Assembly (NCBI RefSeq): GCF_002582035.1
Contig: NZ_NUQE01000006.1
Coordinates: 17,537-68,702, forward strand
Length of the DNA stretch: 51,166 nucleotides
Direction: 5' to 3'
Source: Bacillus pseudomycoides
GTDB lineage: Bacteria; Bacillota; Bacilli; Bacillales; Bacillaceae_G
Position numbers and translations under genes: made by a program. Under the pieces are notes generated by a model. It was not told where the DNA came from and made no database searches. It was given only the letters and a program-made list of their open reading frames with translations. Within the stretch, counting starts at the first letter, position 1. The number at the start of each line of letters is the position of its first letter. This document shows, piece by piece, positions 44,636 through 51,166 of this stretch.

Positions 44636-45410
44636 GATTGCCTTTTACTAAATCATCTAAGCTTTTAAAATGATACCCTTTCTCGCGTAAATCATCAATG
44701 ATTTTCGCTAGTGCTTCTGTGTTATCTTGGGAAACAGAGTGCAATAAAATAATAGCTCCAGGGTGAACCATATTCATTACATTATTATGGGCATACTGCC
44801 ATCCCCTCTGCTGATCTACTTTCCAATCTAGAAAAGCAAGTGACCAAAATACATTATAATAGCCCATTTCTTTTGCAAGTGCTAATGTACGCTCACTAAA
44901 GATCCCGCGTGGCGGCCTTACATATCGTACTTCTTTTTGTCCTGTTACCTTCTTAATTTCATCTGTTACAATTTGCAGTTCTTCACGAAGCTTTGCATCA
45001 TTTACTGTTGTAAAATCCGGATGACTTTGTGAATGGTTTCCAACAATATGCCCCTCATTTGCCATTCTTTTCAATAAATCTGGTTGGCTTTTTATATAAT
45101 GTCCTGTTACAAAAAACGTTGCTGGTACCTTCTTTTCTTTTAACACATCAAGAATCTTTCCTGTAAAGCCATTTTCATACCCATTATCAAACGTTAAGTA
45201 AATATCTTTTTTCTTTGTATCCCCTAAATAAAATCCTCCATTTCTCTGCAGCAGCTCTGTAAATTTCTGACCAGCATCCGGAGGAGTTTCATTCTTCGCA
45301 CGTGGAATCCCCCAATGATTCGGTGTATTCACATAAGCAAACACAGAAGCTGGAACAAGTACCATCATAATTGAAAAGATAATACTGATGTATAACCAAT
45401 TACGCTTCAT
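44628..45410 (-). CDS. pdaA: delta-lactam-biosynthetic de-N-acetylase PdaA
   Basis: PdaA deacetylates muramic acid so that muramic delta-lactam can form in spore cortex, needed for germination. The 260-aa secreted protein has a signal peptide (residues 5-25), the NodB-domain motif LTFDNGYENGFT (PdaA has FDNG where relatives have FDDG), HIVGNHSQSHPDF (zinc His residues) and YVRPPRGIFSE. The ATG at 45410 follows AAAAGGAG. Confidence 0.95.
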   Translation of the reverse strand: MKRNWLYISIIFSIMMVLVPASVFAYVNTPNHWGIPRAKNETPPDAGQKFTELLQRNGGFYLGDTKKKDIYLTFDNGYENGFTGKILDVLKEKKVPATFFVTGHYIKSQPDLLKRMANEGHIVGNHSQSHPDFTTVNDAKLREELQIVTDEIKKVTGQKEVRYVRPPRGIFSERTLALAKEMGYYNVFWSLAFLDWKVDQQRGWQYAHNNVMNMVHPGAIILLHSVSQDNTEALAKIIDDLREKGYHFKSLDDLVKGNQP

Positions 45411-45506
45411 TTATAAGCTCCTTTTCATATATAATCGTACTTGTAGTTTCTGTGTCTCTAATTTGTTTCATGCTGAACACGTTTTTCCATTTATGCCAAT
45501 ACAAAG

Positions 45507-45541
45507 AAAGAGCATCTCCATTATTGGAAATGCTCTTTCTC
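45507..45541 (-). terminator. terminator of the fumarase gene
   Basis: AAAGAGCAT and ATGCTCTTT, with inner TCC/GGA; T-run on both strands. It is separated from the fumarase stop codon by a bcr1 insertion. Confidence 0.8.
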
Positions 45542-45550
45542 TTTATTCAT

Positions 45551-45706
45551 CTTATCCCGCATTAACGGGCAGTAAGACCCCCACCTCAAAGCTCAGAGAA
45601 AAGCGAAGAAGATAGGTGGGGGATAACTGCCCGTAAAAGCCCGATTGGTTCAACTAACCATAAGTGGGGGATGAAAACCGCCCCACTTATGGAAGTTTCA
45701 CTTTAT
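45551..45706 (-). repeat. bcr1 repeat, full length, between the fumarase stop codon and its terminator
   Basis: It runs from CTTATCCCGCATTAAC to GAAGTTTCACTTTAT. The TTTAT end contains the TAA stop (complement) of the fumarase gene. Flanks differ: CTTAT and TTTAT. Confidence 0.9.
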
Positions 45707-47229
45707 TTAAATACTGGTTCTTTAAACGTTGCTAACTTCTCTAAAGATGTTTTATCCACATCAGCATGTAAGCTATTACCGTGAGAATCCATCGTTACAA
45801 CTGCTTTAAATCCTTCTACACGTAAATGCCACATTGCTTCTGGAATACCAAATTGTAAGAAATCAACATTTTTTACTTCTTTAATACACTCTGCGTAGTA
45901 CTGTGCTGCGCCGCCAATTGCATTTAAATATACGCCGCCATGCTCATTTAATGCCGCCAATGTTTTCGCACCCATACCACCTTTACCAATAACAGCACGA
46001 ATACCAAATTTCTTCATAATATCGCCTTGGTACGGTTCTTCACGAATACTTGTTGTCGGGCCTGCCGCTTTAATTTTCCAATTGTCGTTTTCATCTTTCA
46101 CAACAACTGGTCCGCAATGATAAATAACTTGTCCGTTTAGATCAACTGGACAATCGTTATCCATTAAATGTTTATGAATCGCATCGCGACCTGTGTACAT
46201 CATACCGTTAATTGTTACAACGTCACCGACGCGAAGTTCGCGGATTTGCTCCTCTGTAATTGGAGCTTGCAGGACGATTTCACGTTGCGCGTTTGTATCT
46301 TCCTTCGCTTCCTCTTGCTTTAATGTATTTTCACCTTCTTGATATAACCAGTCAATAATTTCACCTGATTCTGGATGAATCGTTACACCTAAGCGGCGAT
46401 ATGCCCAACAGTTATACGCAACAGAAACATAAAAACTAGCTGGAAGACGGTTGTATACGCCAATTTTGCAACCAAGTAATGTTGTTTCGCCGCCAAAGCC
46501 CATCGTTCCAATGCCAAGCTTATTCGCATTTTCTACGATATATTCTTCAAGCTGCTTCAATTCTGGGATTGGATTTTCATCATCTAATGTACGGAATAAT
46601 TGGTTTTTCGCAAGTTCATAACCAGACGTGCGATCTCCTCCGATACCAACACCAATTACACCAGCACTGCATCCTTGTCCTTGTGCTTGGTATACCGCAT
46701 GAAGAAGACATTTACGAATTCCTTCTAAATCACGACCAGCTCGTCCTAACCCTTCTATTTCACAAGGTAAGCTATATTGAATATTTTTATTTTCACAGCC
46801 ACCGCCTTTTAAAATAAGACGTGCATCAATATAATCTTTTTCCCATTGCTCAAACTTAATAACAGGTGTTCCTGGCCCTAAATTATTCCCACTGTTATCG
46901 CCAAAAAGAGAATCAACAGAGTTTGGACGAAGCTTTCCATCTTTTGTTGCTTGTTCAAGTGCTTGGTAGATCGCTTCTTTAATGTGTAATTGATTTACAC
47001 CAACTGGTGTGTAAACTTTAAAAGTTGGCATCCCTGTATCTTGGCAAATTGGCGAAATATTATCATCTGCCATTTTAATATTATTTGTAATTGTGCCAAG
47101 CGCCATTGCTGAACGAGTTCCTGCACTTTCTCGTTCTTTTGCTCTTTGAATCGCACGGCGAACATCTTTCGGTAAATTCGTCGACGTTTCAACAATTAGT
47201 TGATACATGCTTTCTTGAAGCTTTTTCAT
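45703..47229 (-). CDS. fumA: class I fumarate hydratase
   Basis: This 4Fe-4S enzyme of the TCA cycle interconverts fumarate and malate. The 508-aa protein joins the alpha-like N-domain (ISPICQDTGMPTFKV, with cluster Cys; ILKGGGCENKN; CSAGVIGVGIGGDRTSGYELAK) and the beta-like C-domain (GPTTSIREEPY, IGKGGMGAKTL). The start is ATG 47229 behind GAGGGGGAAG. A cre-like box lies in the leader. Its stop codon sits in the bcr1 edge. Confidence 0.95.
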   Translation of the reverse strand: MKKLQESMYQLIVETSTNLPKDVRRAIQRAKERESAGTRSAMALGTITNNIKMADDNISPICQDTGMPTFKVYTPVGVNQLHIKEAIYQALEQATKDGKLRPNSVDSLFGDNSGNNLGPGTPVIKFEQWEKDYIDARLILKGGGCENKNIQYSLPCEIEGLGRAGRDLEGIRKCLLHAVYQAQGQGCSAGVIGVGIGGDRTSGYELAKNQLFRTLDDENPIPELKQLEEYIVENANKLGIGTMGFGGETTLLGCKIGVYNRLPASFYVSVAYNCWAYRRLGVTIHPESGEIIDWLYQEGENTLKQEEAKEDTNAQREIVLQAPITEEQIRELRVGDVVTINGMMYTGRDAIHKHLMDNDCPVDLNGQVIYHCGPVVVKDENDNWKIKAAGPTTSIREEPYQGDIMKKFGIRAVIGKGGMGAKTLAALNEHGGVYLNAIGGAAQYYAECIKEVKNVDFLQFGIPEAMWHLRVEGFKAVVTMDSHGNSLHADVDKTSLEKLATFKEPVFK

Positions 47230-47247
47230 TATTACTTCCCCCTCAAT

Positions 47248-47261
47248 TGTGAACGCTACCA
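47248..47261. promoter_or_regulatory. cre-like box upstream of the fumarase gene
   Basis: TGTGAACGCTACCA fits TGNAANCGNWNNCA with one mismatch, about 20 bp before the start codon, so CcpA could act as a roadblock. Confidence 0.45.
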
Positions 47262-47317
47262 AAACGCTTTAAAAAATTTAACAATTTGATTATACCTCTT
47301 TTTTTGTATTGCTTCTA

Positions 47318-47348
47318 ACAAAAAAGAATCAGCAATTTGCTGATTCTT
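47318..47348 (-). terminator. terminator of the SE1561-like gene
   Basis: AAGAATCAGC and GCTGATTCTT pair around AATTT; T-run on the minus strand. Confidence 0.85.
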
Positions 47349-47529
47349 ACTCACCTTTTTTAAATTGCTCGCATTTAAATTCAATATCATCTAACATTTC
47401 AAGAAGGCGATCTACATCTTCTAGTTCCACGTCTTCTGGTTCAATTGTATCAATAACTTCTAAAAACATATTTAAACGTTCTTTCAAATATACTAATTGT
47501 GAATCTTTATCATAAGTAGCATTTCCCAT
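47347..47529 (-). CDS. SE1561-like small acidic protein
   Basis: This 60-aa helical protein (DKDSQLVYLKERLNMFLEVI, then EDVELEDVDRLLEMLDDIE) resembles the SE1561 family of short Bacillales proteins. It has coiled-coil-like heptads and no signal. Function is unknown. The ATG at 47529 follows GGAGAG. The upstream gap to 47837 holds only a bcr1 remnant and promoters. Confidence 0.75.
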   Translation of the reverse strand: MGNATYDKDSQLVYLKERLNMFLEVIDTIEPEDVELEDVDRLLEMLDDIEFKCEQFKKGE

Positions 47530-47670
47530 AGGTGCTCTCTCCTTTTTATTCGAGTTATCCTAATTTCATATCTAGCATACTCATTTGTTTACTTGTTGAA
47601 TCTTTATTTTATTATACAGCAAAAATGATTATACGGTCATGGAATTTTTTCGTCAATTCGAGTAAACGAG

Positions 47671-47766
47671 TTTATCTCGCTACTCGTGGACAGTAACAGC
47701 CCGATTGGTTCAACTAACCATCAGTAGGGATGAAAAAACTCCCCACTAATGGAAGTTTCACTTTAT
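47671..47766 (-). repeat. bcr1 repeat with internal deletion, reverse orientation
   Basis: This 96-bp copy runs from TTTATCTCGC to GAAGTTTCACTTTAT and lacks the CCCCCACCT hairpin interior. Both flanks are TTTAT. Confidence 0.8.
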
Positions 47767-47837
47767 TAAAAAGCAATCTTCTTCTATCATAGAGAATGGA
47801 CAAATTGTTATTTCAATAGTCAAAGGAGTATTTCATA

Positions 47838-48965
47838 ATGAATACATCACAAAAAATGAAGCCGATTACTCCTTCTTATGATCCATGGGAAGCGTATATG
47901 GACCTTGAAGAGTACGGCAAATTATTATTAACAAACGTTGAGTTTACAACTACAACGTTATGCAATATGCGCTGTGAACATTGTGCTGTTGGTTATACAT
48001 TACAGCCAAAAGATCCGAATCCACTTCCGCTTGATTTGTTATTACAACGATTAGATGAAGTTCCTCATCTACGCTCTTTAAGTATTACAGGCGGCGAACC
48101 AATGCTTTCAAAAAAATCCGTTGATAACTATGTAACACCGCTCTTAAAATATGCTCATGAACGAGGCGTTCGCACACAAATTAACTCTAACCTAACTATA
48201 GATTTAGCTCGTTATGAACAAATTATTCCTTACTTAGATGTTTTACACATTTCTCATAACTGGGGAACGATTGATGATTTCGTTGAAGGCGGATTTGCCA
48301 TGATGGAACGCAAACCATCATATGAACAACGTGCCAAACTATTTGAACGTATGATTTCAAATAGTAAAGCATTATCAGAAGCGGGTGTTCTTGTTTCTGC
48401 TGAAACAATGCTAAATAAACGTACGCTTCCACATATTGAACATATTCACCGTCAAATTGTTGAAGAGATGGGCTGCAAACGTCATGAAGTACATCCGATG
48501 TATCCAAGTGATTTTGCTAGCAATCTTGAGATTTTAACAAAAGATGAAATTCGCAGTGCAATTTCACATCTTCTTGATATTCGCGATGAAAATGTATGGA
48601 TGTTATTTGGAACATTGCCATTCTATGCATGCAGCAATGACGAACGTGACTTAGAAGTATTTAAAAAGTTACATACAAGTAAAAACGTCACCGTGCGCAA
48701 TGACCCAGACGGTCGTTCTCGCTTAAATGTAAATATTTTTGACGGCAATATTATCGTTACAGATTTTGGTGACATTCCATTGCTTGGAAATGTCCAAACA
48801 AACACATTGCAAGAAGTTTATGACAAGTGGAGCTCTTCACAAACAGCTAAAGAATTAAGCTGTCATTGTCCAGCTGTAAAATGTCTTGGACCAAACATCC
48901 TTGTGAAAAATAGTTATTATTCAACAGAAAACTTTTTAACAAAACAAGCAAATCTCACTCTATAG
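47838..48965 (+). CDS. yfkA: YfkA(B) radical SAM/CxCxxxxC protein
   Basis: This 375-aa radical-SAM protein has the cluster motif TLCNMRCEHCAVGY (C-x3-C-x2-C, near residue 42), SITGGEPML, and the C-terminal CHCPAVKC motif that gives the family its name, probably a second cluster site. The reaction is unknown. In B. subtilis yfkA and yfkB are two frames; here it is a single ORF. AAAGGAG precedes the ATG. Confidence 0.92.
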   Translation: MNTSQKMKPITPSYDPWEAYMDLEEYGKLLLTNVEFTTTTLCNMRCEHCAVGYTLQPKDPNPLPLDLLLQRLDEVPHLRSLSITGGEPMLSKKSVDNYVTPLLKYAHERGVRTQINSNLTIDLARYEQIIPYLDVLHISHNWGTIDDFVEGGFAMMERKPSYEQRAKLFERMISNSKALSEAGVLVSAETMLNKRTLPHIEHIHRQIVEEMGCKRHEVHPMYPSDFASNLEILTKDEIRSAISHLLDIRDENVWMLFGTLPFYACSNDERDLEVFKKLHTSKNVTVRNDPDGRSRLNVNIFDGNIIVTDFGDIPLLGNVQTNTLQEVYDKWSSSQTAKELSCHCPAVKCLGPNILVKNSYYSTENFLTKQANLTL

Positions 48966-48971
48966 TAGGAG

Positions 48972-49009
48972 AAAAAAACGTCAGCGCAATATGTGCTGAC
49001 GTTTTTTTC
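48972..49009 (+). terminator. terminator of yfkA
   Basis: AAAACGTCAGC and GCTGACGTTTT pair around a 9-nt loop, followed by Ts. Confidence 0.9.
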
Positions 49010-49048
49010 CGCTATTTGCAGGCAGTAAGATCCCCACTTTTACTTTAT
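49006..49048 (-). repeat. bcr1 remnant reduced to its two ends
   Basis: CCGCTATTTGCAGGCAGTAA then GATCCCCAC is joined directly to TTTTACTTTAT; nearly everything internal is gone. The TTTAT end contains the yfkD stop codon. Confidence 0.65.
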
Positions 49049-49842
49049 TTTGGGGTAGGAGACGAAATAAACTTAAATGAAATATGATCTTGAATTGGTA
49101 TGGAAGCTCCAATTCCCTGTGATGTTATATTTTTTATCATAAGTTTTCGCTGATTTCCTTTTAAGACAAGATATACTTCTCCAAATGTTACTTTTCCTTT
49201 TTCATTAACTGCTGGTGTATATGCATATAAGTATCCAAGTTGTTTCGGACTAATATTGTATACTCGTTCATGCTCGGTTCCATAACCAATAATTGTTTTA
49301 AACGAAAGAGGTAAGCGTACTTTTTCCATTGCTTTTAGTAGCATCATCTTCTTCACATCTTCCGCATCTTTAATGGAAGAAGTAAGCCCACCTTCCACAA
49401 TTTTTTGCGCTTCTTGCTTATAACGAAGTAAATAAAACCCCTGTCCGCCACGATTATCATGAAAATTTCGATTTATTTGTCGATATTCCCAATTCATCGT
49501 TGTTTCAGTGGATTCATAATTTAAAGGCCATTGTCCTAAATAAATTTTAGCCCGGTATCCAACTGCAAGCGGCGCATTAGAAATAGACGTTTCATTAAAC
49601 ATTCGAATTAAGTCCGGATTTTCAATTACGATTGGCGATGTTTCAAGCAGTGTTTTTGCTAATGCACTCGGTTGCAAGCGCGGTAAATCTTGCGTTGGAT
49701 TTGGATACGTATTTTCTTTTGAAATGTTTAAAACAGATGGTGGAATTTTCACATTCAGTTCTGTCTTCGCAAAGCTACTACAAGGAAATAAAAAAATAAA
49801 CGAGAACATGATGATGAGACAAATACTGGACACTCGTTTCAT
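49045..49842 (-). CDS. yfkD: YfkD family secreted protein
   Basis: This 265-aa protein has a signal peptide (residues 4-25; CLIIMFSFIFLFPCSSFA), then YfkD-type sequence including WEYRQINRNFHDNRGG and FKTIIGYGTEHERVYNISP. Function is unknown; it is probably extracytoplasmic. It lies downstream of chaA on the same strand, matching B. subtilis yfkE-yfkD. The stop codon is in a bcr1 remnant. Confidence 0.88.
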   Translation of the reverse strand: MKRVSSICLIIMFSFIFLFPCSSFAKTELNVKIPPSVLNISKENTYPNPTQDLPRLQPSALAKTLLETSPIVIENPDLIRMFNETSISNAPLAVGYRAKIYLGQWPLNYESTETTMNWEYRQINRNFHDNRGGQGFYLLRYKQEAQKIVEGGLTSSIKDAEDVKKMMLLKAMEKVRLPLSFKTIIGYGTEHERVYNISPKQLGYLYAYTPAVNEKGKVTFGEVYLVLKGNQRKLMIKNITSQGIGASIPIQDHISFKFISSPTPK

Positions 49843-49932
49843 CCGTAAAGCTCCTTCCTAATGGGACTATACGGTTATATTCTTTTCCGCACTCCTCTTT
49901 GTTATCCAAACTTTTTATCAAAAAATAGGAAA

Positions 49933-49980
49933 AAAACCCCCACTTCAAGATCTAAAAGTGATATGTGGCAGGAGTTTTTA
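49933..49980. mobile_element. solo IS605/TnpB-type right end, probably doubling as the chaA terminator
   Basis: ACCCCCACTTCAAGATC, then ATGTGGCAGGAGTTTTTAT closely matches the right-end hairpin of the TnpB element at 39723-39770 (complement). No transposase is nearby. On the minus strand it forms a hairpin followed by seven Ts just after the chaA stop. Confidence 0.65.
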
Positions 49981-51060
49981 TAATAAATAAAAACCGATAC
50001 CCATAATGAGATACGCTGCAAGTAATGTTAAACCTTCAAACCAATTCGTATCGCCATCATTTGATATAGCAATTGTCAAAAATACAGCTGTAATCATTGC
50101 CACTAATTCCGGGAAAGTGAATATAAGAGGCATTTCCACTGCAAAAAACATAGAAATAATAACAAGTACAGGCGCAACAAACATTGCAATTTGTAATGTT
50201 GATCCAACTGCAATTTCAACTGCAATATTAATCTTATTTTTATAGGCCATGAGAATAGCCGATGCATGCTCTGCTGCATTTCCAACAATGGCCACAATAA
50301 TAATTCCAATAAATAATTCACTCCAGCCAAATGCCTTTGCGACTGTTTCAAACGTATGTACAAGCGCCTCTGATACATAGCCAACCGCTACTGTTGCAAG
50401 TGCTAAAATAAGCAACGCTCTTCCTTTTGACCATTCTGGCTCTTCGTCGTGTTGTTCTATTATTTCTTCTTTAGGCTGATATACTCCTCGATGCGTGACA
50501 AGTTTAAAATACAATGCAGCTAAATATAAAATAATCATAATGATTGAAACGCCAATACTAAGTTGGAAGGTTTTCTCTATGTTCATTTTCATTGAAAATA
50601 TTTCTGGAATAACAAATGCAACAACAACCGCAAAAATTAATAGGGCTGAATTATGTCTTGCATCATATACATTAAAGGTTTGACGTTTATACTTTAGACC
50701 ACCTACAAAAAATGAAAGGCCGCCCACTAACAATAGGTTACCGAGAACAGAACCTGTTAACGAAGCGAGCACTACTTCTATTAACCCAGCTTGCAATGCA
50801 AAAATAGAAATAATAAGCTCAACCGCGTTACCAAATGTTGCATTTAACAAGCCACCGATACGCGGTCCTGCCACAATCGCCAAACTTTCTGTCGCTCTCC
50901 CCATAAAACCAGCAAGCGCAATAATCGTAATACAATATACAGCAAACATAATTGTTTGTGGCCAGTGCATGACATTACCAAGAATGGAAAACGGCAAACC
51001 AATAACTACAATAAATAAAAAGATTTTATTAAACATCCTTTTCATCCTTCCAATTTTCAT
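49978..51060 (-). CDS. chaA: Ca2+/H+ antiporter ChaA (CaCA family, YfkE)
   Basis: This 360-aa protein with about 11 membrane segments exchanges cytoplasmic calcium for protons. It has the two CaCA alpha repeats: GGLLNATFGNAVELIISIFAL (near residue 65) and IVGNAAEHASAILMAYKNKI (near residue 260), each with the essential Glu. The linker is acidic (EEIIEQHDEEPEW). The start is ATG 51060 with AAAGGA 6 nt upstream; the TTG at 51063 is less likely. Confidence 0.94.
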   Translation of the reverse strand: MKIGRMKRMFNKIFLFIVVIGLPFSILGNVMHWPQTIMFAVYCITIIALAGFMGRATESLAIVAGPRIGGLLNATFGNAVELIISIFALQAGLIEVVLASLTGSVLGNLLLVGGLSFFVGGLKYKRQTFNVYDARHNSALLIFAVVVAFVIPEIFSMKMNIEKTFQLSIGVSIIMIILYLAALYFKLVTHRGVYQPKEEIIEQHDEEPEWSKGRALLILALATVAVGYVSEALVHTFETVAKAFGWSELFIGIIIVAIVGNAAEHASAILMAYKNKINIAVEIAVGSTLQIAMFVAPVLVIISMFFAVEMPLIFTFPELVAMITAVFLTIAISNDGDTNWFEGLTLLAAYLIMGIGFYLL

Positions 51061-51166
51061 CAATTATCCTTTGTTTTATCATTATTCTTCTAACTTACCC
51101 AAATTTCATGATAATTACGTGTGAATAACCCCTCTTATCCACCTTACGGTCTGATTGAAGAAGGGG

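Noticed and set aside
1-51166. CRISPR array, rRNA or complete prophage
   Set aside because: No regularly spaced identical short repeats with unique spacers, no rRNA sequence and no phage structural genes were seen.

Overview
This is low-GC Firmicute chromosome and almost certainly a member of the Bacillus cereus group. The evidence is the gene content (SspE and SspK spore proteins, PdaA, YtaF, UgtP, a gamma-type SASP), gene order matching the Bacillus yfh and yfk neighbourhoods (sspE, yfhS-like, mutY, yfhP, yfhJ, sspK, ypzG-like, yfhH, recX, yfhF, yfhE; then yfkA, yfkD, chaA), and about thirteen copies or relics of a ~155-bp repeat that I recognise as bcr1, a repeat described only from this group.

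Layout. 1-8.4 kb is the conserved yfh/recX/spore block. 8.4-8.7 kb is gene-free and carries a tight cluster of DnaA-box-like 9-mers. 8.9-23 kb is core metabolism and envelope: ugtP, pflA/pflB, a small glycosyltransferase operon with a truncated epimerase, a short second pyruvate kinase, a DsbA-like protein, a beta-lactamase-fold protein, a GlcNAc-type PTS permease and glutaminase. 23-31.5 kb holds YtaF, an XRE-DUF1232 regulator, an amino-acid permease, a RocR-like sigma-54 activator divergent from an 84-aa biotinyl/lipoyl-like protein with its own -24/-12 promoter, an M20 peptidase and truA. 31.7-42.3 kb is the accessory part: a DnaD-domain gene broken in frame by bcr1, an L,D-transpeptidase, a CoA-transferase with a LytTR regulator, a Crp-like regulator divergent from an MFS transporter, a stand-alone TnpB element, and a serine-recombinase C-terminal relic. 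42.3-51 kb is core again: pdaA-alkA-rlmD, class I fumarase, a SE1561-like small protein, yfkA, yfkD and chaA.

How things work together. Fermentation and overflow carbon genes (pflBA, pyk, PTS, CoA-transferase, fumarase) lie among stress and spore functions. Cre-like boxes upstream of the PTS, permease and fumarase genes suggest CcpA control of three of them. The sigma-54 activator/lipoyl-like pair and the Crp-like/MFS pair are self-contained regulated modules.

Most interesting observation. The bcr1 repeats, the right end of the resident TnpB element and a solo end near 49.95 kb share the same hairpin sequence. The 5-bp flanks of individual bcr1 copies often differ between their two sides. 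Together this suggests bcr1 may be a non-autonomous relative of IS200/IS605-type elements inserted next to TTTAT-like targets, rather than an element making a true 5-bp duplication. All of this is read by eye; no database search was run.
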